A program made the translations under genes and the position numbers. The notes under the pieces were generated by a model. That model made no database searches and was not told the origin of the DNA. It worked only from the letters and a program-made list of their open reading frames with translations. Of a stretch of 64,000 nt of DNA, positions 9,379-17,585 are shown in pieces; position 1 is the stretch's first letter, and every line of letters starts with the position of its first letter. This DNA comes from Clostridium sp. OS1-26 (lineage in GTDB: Bacteria; Bacillota; Clostridia; Clostridiales; Clostridiaceae): positions 2,914,001-2,978,000 of the forward strand of contig NZ_CP133264.1 in assembly GCF_030915445.1 (NCBI RefSeq), in the 5' to 3' direction.

Positions 9379-9520
9379 AACTAAATTCAAGTTCAGTAGC
9401 TTGCAGCATCATATGTATAGCAACAATACTTGAATCAATGTCAATATGGACTTTACCATTTAGATAAGGATTCAATGATAAATTTATAATAATCATCTAA
9501 TAAATGCTAACAAATCAGTA

Positions 9521-9551
9521 TTGACTCTAACCTAAGGTTAGGATTTAGAAT
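9521..9551 (+). promoter_or_regulatory. MerR-type promoter with 19-bp spacer and dyad operator
   Basis: TTGACT (-35) and TAGAAT (-10) are separated by 19 bp. The spacer carries the perfect dyad CTAACCT-AGGTTAG. An over-long spacer with a central palindrome is the hallmark of promoters activated by MerR proteins. The gene starting at 9574 encodes a MerR-domain protein, so autoregulation is likely. Confidence 0.75.
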
Positions 9552-9573
9552 AACTTTGAGAGGAGGCGAAGTC

Positions 9574-10590
9574 TTGAAAATTGGAGAGTTTGCTAGAAAA
9601 TCGGGGATAACTGTAAAAACATTGCTTCATTATGATAAGATTAGGTTATTACAGCCATCATCAAAAACGGAAGCAGGTTATAGAATTTATTGTGATGAAG
9701 ATTTTATCAAGTTACAGCAGATTACTACATTAAAATTTATTGGGTTATCACTTGAAGAAATAAGACAACTTATAAATGAAAAAGGTCAAAATATAGAAAG
9801 TATAATCAGTATCCAAACAAAAGCATTAGAGGAAAAGAAGAAGCATATTGAGACGGTTATTACTGCCCTAAATAAAGCCGAAAAACAAATACAAAATAAT
9901 AGTTTTTTGGAAATTCAGCAACTTATAGATATTATCAAGATAACAAATATGGAAACAAGAGCAAAGCAGCGATTTAACCAAGCAAGTAACCAGTATGTCA
10001 CTAATAGCTATTACTGGAGGTCTAAAACAGCAGAGCTAATAAATGAATTGATTAAACCTAATATTAACGATGTTGTACTTGATTTAGGGTGTGGCACTGG
10101 AAAACAAATTATAGAGCTATCTCGAAAAGTAAAATTAGCAATTGGGGTAGATATTAGTGATGGAATGATTAAACAAGCTAAAGAGAATATTGAAAATGAA
10201 AGAATACATAATATTGAACTTTATATAGGAACATTCGAAGAACCTAACTTGAATGTAGATTTACAGAAAAAATGTATTACAAAAATTATTTCAAATTATG
10301 CTTTACACCATCTAACTACAGCATATAAACAAAAAGCAATAGAAAAAATGATTAATGTAGGAGGAGAAAGTTTACAAAGTATTATTATTGGCGATTTAAT
10401 GTTTTTTCAAAATCCTAACGATTATAGACAAGAATTTTCCTTAGTAGGATATGGACCAGAAGTAGATTTCCCATCAAGTGTTGAAGAGTTAATGAATTGT
10501 TTCTCGAATTTTGATTTTACAGTTGAAGTACACAGGTTACATCCACTTGTAGGAGTTATAGTTGCTAATAGAAATAGAATCGACCATTAA
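9574..10590 (+). CDS. MerR regulator fused to class I SAM-dependent methyltransferase
   Basis: A 338-residue fusion. Residues 1-70 are a MerR winged helix (KIGEFARKSGITVKTLLHYDKIRLL ... GYRIY). About 75-125 form a coiled-coil dimerisation helix. From about 140 there is a class I methyltransferase with motif I VLDLGCGTGKQ, an acidic motif II (AIGVDIS) and NYALHHL in the motif IV position. It starts at TTG 9574, because GGAGG at 9561-9565 would lie inside the frame if the TTG at 9556 were used. It probably couples detection of a compound to its methylation, activating its own MerR-type promoter. The ligand is unknown. Confidence 0.85.
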   Translation: MKIGEFARKSGITVKTLLHYDKIRLLQPSSKTEAGYRIYCDEDFIKLQQITTLKFIGLSLEEIRQLINEKGQNIESIISIQTKALEEKKKHIETVITALNKAEKQIQNNSFLEIQQLIDIIKITNMETRAKQRFNQASNQYVTNSYYWRSKTAELINELIKPNINDVVLDLGCGTGKQIIELSRKVKLAIGVDISDGMIKQAKENIENERIHNIELYIGTFEEPNLNVDLQKKCITKIISNYALHHLTTAYKQKAIEKMINVGGESLQSIIIGDLMFFQNPNDYRQEFSLVGYGPEVDFPSSVEELMNCFSNFDFTVEVHRLHPLVGVIVANRNRIDH

Positions 10591-10663
10591 TAAAAAAAAT
10601 AAACACATGATACAGCAGATCATAACACGCAATCTTCTCATCTTATATCATACAAAATAAATT

Positions 10664-10704
10664 TTTATTAGTTTAAAATGTTTTTAAGTTGCGTCATAAT
10701 GATA
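10664..10704 (+). repeat. 41-bp direct repeat, unit 1
   Basis: A perfect 41-bp match to 11187-11227. It contains TTAGTTTAAAATG and GTTGCGTCATAATGATA. It lies 42 nt upstream of the DUF1232 start, so the two units flank that gene. Confidence 0.8.
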
Positions 10705-10745
10705 AGAGAATGCGAAGTTAAAGTAATTAATAGGAGAACTAAAAT

Positions 10746-11114
10746 ATGGATTTCAAAGATAGAGCAAAAAAATTAAAATTAGATATACCTGCTGTATTCA
10801 TTGCTTTAAAGAAAAAAGAAACACCTGTAGCAGCAAAGATTTTTGCAGGAATTACAATTGGATATGCCTTGTCGCCTATTGACTTTATACCTGATTTTAT
10901 ACCAGTAATAGGTCTATTAGATGACATAATTTTACTTCCAATACTTATAGCAGTAACAATACAATTTATACCAGAAGAAATATTTAAGCAATGTAGAGTT
11001 GAAGCAGAAAATTTATGGAATAATGGAAAACCTAAAAGATGGTATTTTGCTATTCCAATTATATTAATATGGATTGTATTAGTATTTTTAATTATTAAAT
11101 TAATTATTACATAA
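10746..11114 (+). CDS. DUF1232 (YkvA-like) membrane protein
   Basis: A 122-residue protein. The DUF1232 core (about residues 28-70) has the typical GYALSPIDFIPDFIPVIGLLDD motif, and a C-terminal transmembrane helix spans about 98-121. The family is widespread and of unknown function. AGGAG lies 9 nt upstream of the ATG. The gene is flanked by a 41-bp direct repeat and ends before a strong terminator at 11257. Confidence 0.85.
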   Translation: MDFKDRAKKLKLDIPAVFIALKKKETPVAAKIFAGITIGYALSPIDFIPDFIPVIGLLDDIILLPILIAVTIQFIPEEIFKQCRVEAENLWNNGKPKRWYFAIPIILIWIVLVFLIIKLIIT

Positions 11115-11186
11115 TATTCTTTAAATGCAATGAATCATCTAAAATGATACGATTTGATAAAGGGCACAGATGGTTGTGAATAAAAT

Positions 11187-11227
11187 TTTATTAGTTTAAA
11201 ATGTTTTTAAGTTGCGTCATAATGATA
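11187..11227 (+). repeat. 41-bp direct repeat, unit 2
   Basis: Identical to 10664-10704. The pair brackets the DUF1232 gene (523-bp period), consistent with a past tandem duplication or insertion event or with a shared regulatory sequence. Confidence 0.8.
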
Positions 11228-11256
11228 GTATATAGCGAAACAGAGAGCAGCGCTTA

Positions 11257-11288
11257 AACATAGATTTAATAGAATCTATGTTTTTTTG
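11257..11288 (+). terminator. Rho-independent terminator
   Basis: An 11-bp stem (AAACATAGATT / AATCTATGTTT) with a 6-nt loop is followed by a T run on the + strand, ending DUF1232 transcription. Confidence 0.8.
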
Positions 11289-11366
11289 TTATTTAACAGT
11301 TTAATACTATGTACTACTTTACACTATAGAGTAATCTATGCTATGATGTTACAGAGGTGATAATAT

Positions 11367-11708
11367 TTGGAAATAAACAAAGAGATGATAAAAGGATACA
11401 TTGAAAGTATAATATTGAGCCTATTAGAAGATGAAGATTTATATGGATATGATATTGCTAAAAAGATAAGAAACACAAGTCAAGAAACCTTTGAAATTAA
11501 AGAAGGAACAATGTATGTAGTATTAAAAAGACTTGAAAACAATGGACTTGTAGAGTCATATTGGGACGACTCAATAAGTGGCGGGGGGAGGCGAAAATAT
11601 CACCATATAACTGATAAGGGCAAAAAATATTTAGAGAACTCACAAAAAGAATGGCAATTTTTTAAGAGCATAGTAGATAAATTTTTGGGGGAGAGAAAGA
11701 ATGGATAG
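11367..11708 (+). CDS. PadR family transcriptional regulator
   Basis: A 113-residue winged-helix repressor with the PadR layout: EDLYGYDIAKKI, then KEGTMYVVLKRLENNGLVES and GGGRRKYHHITDKGKKYL, with a C-terminal helix for dimerisation. It starts at TTG with GAGGTG 9 nt upstream. The last 8 nt overlap the next gene, a membrane protein with a permease-prefix domain, which is the standard partner of PadR in Firmicutes. TTTACA-18-TATGAT upstream is a possible promoter (near 11320-11350). Autorepression by PadR is family knowledge. Confidence 0.9.
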   Translation: MEINKEMIKGYIESIILSLLEDEDLYGYDIAKKIRNTSQETFEIKEGTMYVVLKRLENNGLVESYWDDSISGGGRRKYHHITDKGKKYLENSQKEWQFFKSIVDKFLGERKNG

Positions 11709-12660
11709 AATAGATAAATACCTAAATTCTATATATAGAGGTGCAAGTGATTCCTCTAAAGAAGCAGAAGATTTAAAACAAGAAATGAGAAGTCATTTAA
11801 TACAAACTGTAAAGGAGCTTCAAGAAAATGGAGTTACTGAAGAAGAAAGTGTAAGAATTGCTATAGAAAGATTTGGAGAAGAGTTTCAGATAAGAAACGA
11901 ATTAAATAAGGTACTAAAGTTTCAAAAATTATTTGCTCAAAAAACATTAATAACATCACTAGTTTTATTAGTGATATCTGCCATATTATTTGTAACATCA
12001 TTCTTTGTACATAAAGGCTCTATGAAAAGTCTTGATATTATGGATTTCCAAATTAAAACAGCAGAGAATAAATTAGCTAATGAAGGAATTACAGGTGTTG
12101 ATAAATATTTAAAAGAACTCTTTAAAGATGAAAAAAATAATAAACTTACTTATGTTGCCATAAAAGAATTACCAAAAGACTTCGATAGTAGTAAACATGA
12201 TGAGTTATTCCCTGGAAAGATAAAGTACATTTATCCTGAAAAAATAAAAGATGAATACTATAGTAATAGGTTTGGACATGAAGTAAACGTAAATAATAGT
12301 AAATATTTTTTAGAAACAGGAGTCAAGACTTCTGCTAACTTAGATAGTAGTAGTATGTATAGGGGGCTGGCAATTTTAACTCTTGCGGTATGCTGGGTAC
12401 TCTGGATAATATGGTCAATAATAAATGTTCATGGATATGGATATCTAAACACTAAATGTTGTATACTACTGATTTCAACAGGAATCTTAGGATATTTTAT
12501 ATTTTCACTTTCTGTTAATCCAAAAAATATTGCTAATAATCGAAGAAATAACATTGTATATATCAGCAGCTTTTGTTTTATAGTAATAGCATTAATAGTA
12601 TATTATATGTATAGCGAACCTTACAGAACTCAAATGTTATATCAATTAATTTTTAATTGA
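11701..12660 (+). CDS. Membrane protein with N-terminal permease prefix domain
   Basis: 319 residues. Residues 1-75 are the short helical domain often found next to PadR (DRIDKYLNSIYRG ... RIAIERFGEEFQI). A transmembrane helix follows at about 80-103, then an extracytoplasmic loop to about 220 and three further transmembrane helices (about 224-245, 255-275, 285-305). It is cotranscribed with padR by overlap. The role is unknown; the partnership suggests that it responds to, or is controlled through, the PadR repressor. Confidence 0.75.
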   Translation: MDRIDKYLNSIYRGASDSSKEAEDLKQEMRSHLIQTVKELQENGVTEEESVRIAIERFGEEFQIRNELNKVLKFQKLFAQKTLITSLVLLVISAILFVTSFFVHKGSMKSLDIMDFQIKTAENKLANEGITGVDKYLKELFKDEKNNKLTYVAIKELPKDFDSSKHDELFPGKIKYIYPEKIKDEYYSNRFGHEVNVNNSKYFLETGVKTSANLDSSSMYRGLAILTLAVCWVLWIIWSIINVHGYGYLNTKCCILLISTGILGYFIFSLSVNPKNIANNRRNNIVYISSFCFIVIALIVYYMYSEPYRTQMLYQLIFN

Positions 12661-12665
12661 AGCAA

Positions 12666-12790
12666 GATCTTAATTCAGATGGGGATTCTTTTACCCCATT
12701 TGAATTTTAGAGATGCGAATGCATGACTTACTTGGCGTTGAACTCCCACTTGAAGAAGTGGGAGACTTACGGCAAGTTGGTTAGGTTAAA
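12666..12790 (+). repeat. Structured interspersed repeat, copy E (divergent)
   Basis: A short member of the family. The hairpin TTCAGATGGGG / CCCCATTTGAA is followed by TTTTAG, a GACTTA block and a core hairpin CTCCCACTT-GAAG-AAGTGGGAG. The strand then returns through ACTTACGGCAAG to GGTTAGGTTAAA. It aligns block by block with copy C (GACTTA, ACTCCC/GGGAG, GG-TAAA end), though ATCC:GGAT is not kept. It sits just upstream of the UGA-containing gene at 12850. Confidence 0.6.
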
Positions 12791-12849
12791 AAGAGGGACG
12801 TACTTTAAGAATATTATGTCCTAATATCCTAATTTTGGAGGTGTAAAAG

Positions 12850-13341
12850 ATGAAAAACAAAGATATAAAAATGTCTTGTTGAGCAAACAAAGAAAATTTT
12901 GTTGGTTCAGCAGAAGAACTTTCTATATGTCCTGTATGTAACGGAGATACTAAAGAAGTAAAAGGAATAACTGTTAGGCATTTTATACTTGATAGCCTTG
13001 TAAATAAAGTGAGTGAGGCTAATTATCATATTTGCCTAAATGAAGATTGTGATGTTGTTTATTATAATTTAGGTGGGAACGTAATATTTGAAAAACGAGA
13101 TATGAAAATTCCTATTTGGTATAAAAAAGACGCTAATCCTAAATATATATGTTACTGCAATCAAGTAACGGAAGAACAAATTATTAATGCAGTACTTAAT
13201 GATGGAGCAAAAGATATGAAAGATATTGTTAGGCTTACAGGAGCAATGAAGGATGGGAAGTGTGAAATTAACAATCCTTTAGGTAAATGTTGTAGTCCTA
13301 TTATTAAAGAAACTATCAACAAAGCATTGAACATGAAATAG
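12850..13341 (+). CDS. CopZ-like [2Fe-2S] protein, probable selenoprotein (in-frame UGA, codon 11)
   Basis: ATG at 12850 follows GGAGGTG by 7 nt. Codons 9-11 are Ser-Cys-UGA (UGA at 12880-12882) and the frame then continues as a conserved protein. An N-terminal zinc-site half has CPVC, a central CLNEDCDVVYYN, and a BFD-like [2Fe-2S] half has YICYCNQVTEEQI and GKCCSPII, as in the N-terminal domain of Archaeoglobus CopZ. Reading UGA as Sec gives 163 residues with a Cys-Sec pair where relatives have, to my recollection, Cys-Cys. A stem-loop 12877-12912 includes the UGA in its lower stem, as in bacterial SECIS elements. The alternative is a nonsense-mutated pseudogene, or initiation downstream at GTG 13009, which would cut off the zinc site. 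Sec machinery is not in this window. Confidence 0.7.
12877..12912 (+). promoter_or_regulatory. Candidate bacterial SECIS stem-loop
   Basis: The lower stem TGTTGAGC / GTTCAGCA (8 bp including two G-U pairs, UGA inside the 5' strand) continues after one mismatch into AACAAA / TTTGTT. The apical loop is the 6-nt GAAAAT. Its position immediately after the UGA fits bacterial SECIS placement, though the upper stem is closer to the UGA than in E. coli fdhF. Confidence 0.5.
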
Positions 13342-13405
13342 TACGTTATATTTTAAAACTGTGTCATAAGAGTAAGGAACCCTTATAGAATAATTATCGA
13401 ACAAT

Positions 13406-14467
13406 TTGAATAAGCATATAAAGAATTGTAGATACAAAATTATTGGGGGGATTACTATTAAAAATATATTAAAATTAGGTGCTATTTTTGCTATAACTAT
13501 AACTTTTACGTCCTGTTCTTATACTTCAAGCATTAAGCAATCTATTCAAGGTGATGAACAAGCAGCAAAATCAACACAGGTTCAAACTCCTGTAAAAGTT
13601 CCGAATACTAAAGAAATTGTGAACACCTTATGCTCAGATGAATTTCAGGGAAGGCTAACTGGTTCAAAGGGAAACGAAAAAGCTGGGGAGTACATTGCCA
13701 AGATGTTTAAAGATATAGGACTAGATCCTCTATTTGGGAATACCTACTATGAAAAGTATTCTCAAAAGATTGCTAGCACTTATCGAGATGATGAAAAGAA
13801 CGCTAAAACTAAGACTGTCAACAATGTTGTTGGGGTTATAAGAGGTAAGGATAGTAAAAATGCAGTAATAATATCAGCTCATTTTGACCATTTAGGATAT
13901 GTTAATGGAAAGATTAATAGAGGAGCATTAGATAATGCTTCTGGTGTATCAGCTTTGATACAGATAGCACATATATTAAAAGAAAAATCAAAGAATAAAC
14001 CTTTTAATATGGATATAGTTCTATGTGCCTTTAATGGAGAAGAAGAATTTATGGAAGGAAGTCGAGCTTTTGTACAGGATATCAAATCTAAGCACTTATA
14101 TAGTAGTAATTTATACAACATTAACATTGATTGTATAGGCGCTAAAAATGCAGGTAAAAACCTTGCGCTGCATAATGAAAGCAGATTATCTGAGAAACTA
14201 TATGACGCTGTAGAGTCTACCTTTAAAAAGAATAATATTAGCTTTGCAGACTCTAAAATAGAAGGTTTAAGTGACCATTGCAGTTTTCAAGCTGAAGGCA
14301 TACCTAATATTTTTATAGTGCAAGAAAGTATAGAAAAATTAGCTAATAAGCCTACAGATACTCCAGATATTTTAGACTATGACCAAATAGATAAAATTGC
14401 AAATGCTATATGTGATTTTGTAGAGGCAAATGATGGAGTAGAGTTTTCGAATTGGAGAAGTAACTAA
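13406..14467 (+). CDS. M28 family zinc aminopeptidase, lipoprotein
   Basis: A cell-surface metallopeptidase. After a lipoprotein signal (KNILKLGAIFAITITFTSC, lipobox FTSC), the M28 catalytic domain has AHFDHLG, a GALDNASG zinc-bridging Asp, FNGEEE, NIDCIG and SDHCSF. Together these supply the two-zinc ligands and the general-base Glu. The frame opens at TTG 13406 without a clear Shine-Dalgarno. GGGGGG at 13445-13450 lies 6 nt before an ATT at 13457 that would begin exactly at the signal peptide, so initiation at ATT 13457 is a real possibility. The gene is monocistronic and substrate specificity is unknown. Confidence 0.85.
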   Translation: MNKHIKNCRYKIIGGITIKNILKLGAIFAITITFTSCSYTSSIKQSIQGDEQAAKSTQVQTPVKVPNTKEIVNTLCSDEFQGRLTGSKGNEKAGEYIAKMFKDIGLDPLFGNTYYEKYSQKIASTYRDDEKNAKTKTVNNVVGVIRGKDSKNAVIISAHFDHLGYVNGKINRGALDNASGVSALIQIAHILKEKSKNKPFNMDIVLCAFNGEEEFMEGSRAFVQDIKSKHLYSSNLYNINIDCIGAKNAGKNLALHNESRLSEKLYDAVESTFKKNNISFADSKIEGLSDHCSFQAEGIPNIFIVQESIEKLANKPTDTPDILDYDQIDKIANAICDFVEANDGVEFSNWRSN

Positions 14468-14520
14468 AATAACTGTGTATAAAGAAAGAACAGTCACAAT
14501 GGATTCTGTATTTAAGAATA

Positions 14521-14715
14521 TTATAGCTTTTGCCTTTTATGCTTAAACCAAAGTATTATAAATATAACAATAAATGCAAAAGAGATTACTATTGTTATTA
14601 CCTTGTATATATTTATACCTATTTCTATTGCTGACAGCACACTGGTAATAAATATGGCAAAACATAATATTCCTAGTCTAATAATTATTTTATAATATGC
14701 TGGATTGCTATTCAT
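14521..14715 (-). CDS. Small two-helix membrane protein, unknown
   Basis: 64 residues with two transmembrane segments (about 10-30 and 35-57) and a basic tail KHKRQKL. AAAGGAG lies 9 nt upstream of the ATG, supporting expression. It follows the CadD-like gene on the same strand with about 70 nt between. No family recognised. Confidence 0.55.
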   Translation of the reverse strand: MNSNPAYYKIIIRLGILCFAIFITSVLSAIEIGINIYKVITIVISFAFIVIFIILWFKHKRQKL

Positions 14716-14783
14716 TGTTAGACTCTCCTTTCTATATTATATTTCGCCATAGCCTATTGCTCTATTGAGCAGTAAGAACACTA

Positions 14784-15458
14784 TCACTTAAGTAACGATA
14801 ATGTATTACATTTTATTATGATATATACTCCTAATAAAATCAGCACAAATGGAAAACATGATTTTCCATACTTCTTAAATATAATACCTGTAAGTTTATT
14901 ATTCGCAAAGAAAATTACTATCTCGCACCAAACAGCAACCATGATTAAAAACATGACAATAGTAAATATAAGTTCACTTAAATTAAGTGAAGCAAATAAT
15001 GGTACATAAATACCTAAATTATCTCCTCCATTTGAGAATGTAACCATTGCAACAAAGGAAATCTTTGAATTTACTATCTTTTTTATAATATTTGTAGTAC
15101 TATTTTTTTGCTCATCAATATTTTCAATAGTAATTGCATTAGATGTATTGATAGAAATTATATTATCATCAATATATCTTTTTCTATTTTTAACATACCT
15201 AACTATATGCTTACTTCCAATCATAATAGGCAGAACACCAAGAATTCCAACCCACTGCATAGGAAGCAGCATTTTAAAAATATATCCAATACAACTAACT
15301 GCAATTATAATAAGCATACCTATGTATTGTCCTATTATAACTGTTTTCTTACTGTAGGAATTATCAGAAAAAAAAGCAGCTAATACAAAAAAATCATCTA
15401 TATTGGTACTTATAAATGCTATTATTGCAATACCTAATAACGTTATAATCTGTTCCAT
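14784..15458 (-). CDS. CadD family cadmium/cation transporter-like protein
   Basis: A 224-residue polytopic membrane protein with the CadD-like N-terminus (STNIDDFFVLAAFF), a cytosolic loop of charged residues (about 85-125) and SFVAMVTFSNGGDNLGIYVPLF in the second half, giving about five to six helices. Staphylococcal CadD confers low-level cadmium resistance; here the substrate is inferred only. The start at 15458 has GGGGGC just upstream; a further ATG at 15476 has none. It neighbours a cation exchanger and YtaF on the same strand, suggesting a metal-handling cluster. Confidence 0.8.
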   Translation of the reverse strand: MEQIITLLGIAIIAFISTNIDDFFVLAAFFSDNSYSKKTVIIGQYIGMLIIIAVSCIGYIFKMLLPMQWVGILGVLPIMIGSKHIVRYVKNRKRYIDDNIISINTSNAITIENIDEQKNSTTNIIKKIVNSKISFVAMVTFSNGGDNLGIYVPLFASLNLSELIFTIVMFLIMVAVWCEIVIFFANNKLTGIIFKKYGKSCFPFVLILLGVYIIIKCNTLSLLK

Positions 15459-15523
15459 TACAGCCCCCAAAAACATTAGTTAAAATATACTATGATAAAT
15501 TTAAAAATAATGTTACTTATCTT

Positions 15524-15560
15524 AAAAGAGGTAATGCATACATGTTAAAATGCATTACCT
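15524..15560 (-). terminator. Terminator overlapping the cation exchanger stop
   Basis: An 11-bp stem (ATGCATTACCT / AGGTAATGCAT) with a 10-nt loop, followed on the - strand by CTTTTAAG. The stop codon of the exchanger (15545-15547) lies in the loop. Confidence 0.6.
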
Positions 15561-16549
15561 TCTATTAATAAAAATCCTATAATAAAAACAACATATAAAA
15601 GAGCATTTAAAGATAGCTTTTTAGCTGACAAACAACTTATTTTTAAAGTTATCCATATAGTTATAATAGCCCCAAAGGTCACTATAGCGGCAAACATTAG
15701 CGACTTATCAAGGATCCATGGAGTGAAAATGATACCTAATGCACTTGGGACTGTGGCTTGAATCATCATAGAACCACTAATGTTTGCAATTGCTAAATTT
15801 TCTTTACCTTGTTTTACCCATATAAATACATTTAATATTTCAGGCAGCTCTGTAGCAATTGGACTTAATAGTAAAGCAACTAAATGGGGTGGCATTCCCA
15901 GGGAAATGCTTAGGGCATCCAAATTATGCACAAATAATTGTGAAGCAATAAATATAAAAATCAGTGACAGGATAGTTTGAGATAGAATTAATGATTTCTT
16001 AGGATTTATGCTTTTAGAACTAAATCTCAACGGCTCAAGTTCTTCTGTTACTTCTACTGCATCTACACTCATTTCTTTATAAAAATAAATTGCATAAGCT
16101 ATTAAAAATAAAAATCCTAACCATGGCTTAATAGCAAAAGTAAGAAGTCCTAGTCCTATCTTGAATATAAAAATAAACATAAACCAAATCTGATCTCTTG
16201 CTAATTTTTTTACATTGACATTAATACAGCTTCCTATTTTTCTTCTACCACTAAAAATGATTATACAAATACCAATAACAGAATATCCTATTGTACTTAA
16301 TACAAGAGGTCCTCCTAAGGCTGCACCAACTCCAATGTCTTTTTGACTTGCGTTTATGCCAAAAACTACAGCTATGAAAGTTACAATGCTTTCAGGCAAA
16401 GCTGTACCGAAAGCTGCAAGCACGGAACCTACTGCACTTTGAGAAATATTAAATGCTTTACCTACCCATTCAATTCCGTTTACAAACAGTTTGCAGCTAA
16501 AATAAATTAATAGTGCTGAAACAATCATAATTAAAACTGTTATAATCAT
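15545..16549 (-). CDS. CaCA-family sodium/calcium exchanger-like (YrbG type) under Mn2+ riboswitch
   Basis: A 334-residue inner-membrane antiporter with about ten helices in two inverted halves. Each half carries the CaCA alpha-repeat signature: SVLAAFGTALPES (residues 41-53) and LLSPIATELPEI. Family members exchange Ca2+ or other divalent cations for Na+/H+. Control by a yybP-ykoY element directly upstream suggests that the exported ion here is Mn2+, because that riboswitch turns on exporters when Mn2+ is in excess; this is inference. GGAGG precedes the ATG. Confidence 0.85.
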   Translation of the reverse strand: MIITVLIMIVSALLIYFSCKLFVNGIEWVGKAFNISQSAVGSVLAAFGTALPESIVTFIAVVFGINASQKDIGVGAALGGPLVLSTIGYSVIGICIIIFSGRRKIGSCINVNVKKLARDQIWFMFIFIFKIGLGLLTFAIKPWLGFLFLIAYAIYFYKEMSVDAVEVTEELEPLRFSSKSINPKKSLILSQTILSLIFIFIASQLFVHNLDALSISLGMPPHLVALLLSPIATELPEILNVFIWVKQGKENLAIANISGSMMIQATVPSALGIIFTPWILDKSLMFAAIVTFGAIITIWITLKISCLSAKKLSLNALLYVVFIIGFLLIEGNAF

Positions 16550-16567
16550 ACTTGTCCTCCTTCAAAA

Positions 16568-16690
16568 AAATAAAAAGACTTTTAGCGTATTTTAAATACG
16601 CTAAAAGTCTCGTTTCACATTTTTGCGGATATTGCCAGGTTTTTAACCAATATGTTGACAATATCTATTAAACTACTCCCTTTTAGGTGA
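16568..16690 (-). promoter_or_regulatory. yybP-ykoY manganese riboswitch with terminator
   Basis: Reading the - strand from 16690, AAAGGGAGTAG (16674-16684) is the conserved L1 segment. Then come GTCAACATA, ACCTGGCAATATCCGC and AACGAGACT, all in the order of yybP-ykoY aptamers. The 3' part is a 16-bp terminator hairpin (AGACTTTTAGCGTATT / AATACGCTAAAAGTCT, 16576-16610) followed by T-rich DNA. The conserved GAGACT overlaps the terminator stem, so metal binding and termination are mutually exclusive. The switch is expected to allow read-through into the exchanger gene at high Mn2+. Confidence 0.85.
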
Positions 16691-16874
16691 ATTATTTTTA
16701 TCAATATATTCCTTATGATAATCATTATAGCATAGCATTAGGTTAAAGTAAATATTTTACTCTAATAAGAATAAATGTAATTTAAATTTAAGTATAATAT
16801 TATATTCTCAGCTGCAAAATATATTGCAATTACTACTGATAATTATTGATAAAATAACTTAAAAACAAGAAATA

Positions 16875-17489
16875 TTAATTAAGGAATTCAACTATACCAA
16901 GTATTATTAGCAATACGCCTGAAATTAATGGTGCATATTTACCAAATAGTTTACCCAATACATGGTTACCTACAGCTTCACCAAGTATAATTGTAAGTAT
17001 GCTTAATATAAATGTAAATATCACTGTAAATTGAATACTAACTCCAGTTATACTGGCTGCTACACCAGTTCCTAGGTTGTTAAAGGTTAATCCTAATGCT
17101 ACAATGAGAGCTTCCTTTATATTTATATCACCGGAGTTATCTAAATCTGATTTTTCAGCATACTCAATCATATCAGTAATGTCTTTTAAAGCAAGTTCTT
17201 TTGATTTTTTATTATTTATAAGTTTTATTATGCTTTGGCTTACAAAATACACTCCCAATATAATAATAGCTCCAGCACCTAATGCATTTGCTACAGCATG
17301 AGGTAAGAATTTTGATATATAAACTCCAAGTGACATAGACAAAAATGTTCCTGTAGATGTTATAGCTGCTATTATAAAATTTGAAATTATTCCTATTTTT
17401 ATTTTCTTTATTCCATAAGCGATACCTACAACTACATTATCTAAGTTAGATGATAAACTAAACAATAATGCAGATAAAATTAATGCCAT
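16875..17489 (-). CDS. ytaF: YtaF-like sporulation membrane protein
   Basis: A 204-residue membrane protein of the MntP/YtaF superfamily. About six helices form two related halves, with SSNLDNVVVGIAYG near residue 13 and NNLGTGVAASITG near 137, and a charged cytosolic loop (about 90-125). Length and the paired N/D motifs fit YtaF (TIGR02840). The family is sporulation-associated in Bacillus, with probable cation transport. AAGGAG lies 8 nt before the ATG. It is separated from the riboswitch-controlled exchanger by about 185 nt of AT-rich DNA. Confidence 0.75.
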   Translation of the reverse strand: MALILSALLFSLSSNLDNVVVGIAYGIKKIKIGIISNFIIAAITSTGTFLSMSLGVYISKFLPHAVANALGAGAIIILGVYFVSQSIIKLINNKKSKELALKDITDMIEYAEKSDLDNSGDINIKEALIVALGLTFNNLGTGVAASITGVSIQFTVIFTFILSILTIILGEAVGNHVLGKLFGKYAPLISGVLLIILGIVEFLN

Positions 17490-17585
17490 ATATGATCTCC
17501 TTTTTTCATTCTTTCCGTTTTAGTATATGACTTCTAAATTTTAGTGTGATTAAGAACTCAATAAAATTAAGATTTGGTTGCGAAT

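Noticed and set aside
13009..13341. Short 110-residue gene starting at GTG 13009
   Set aside because: The conserved frame and a strong ribosome site extend upstream to 12850 through an in-frame UGA.
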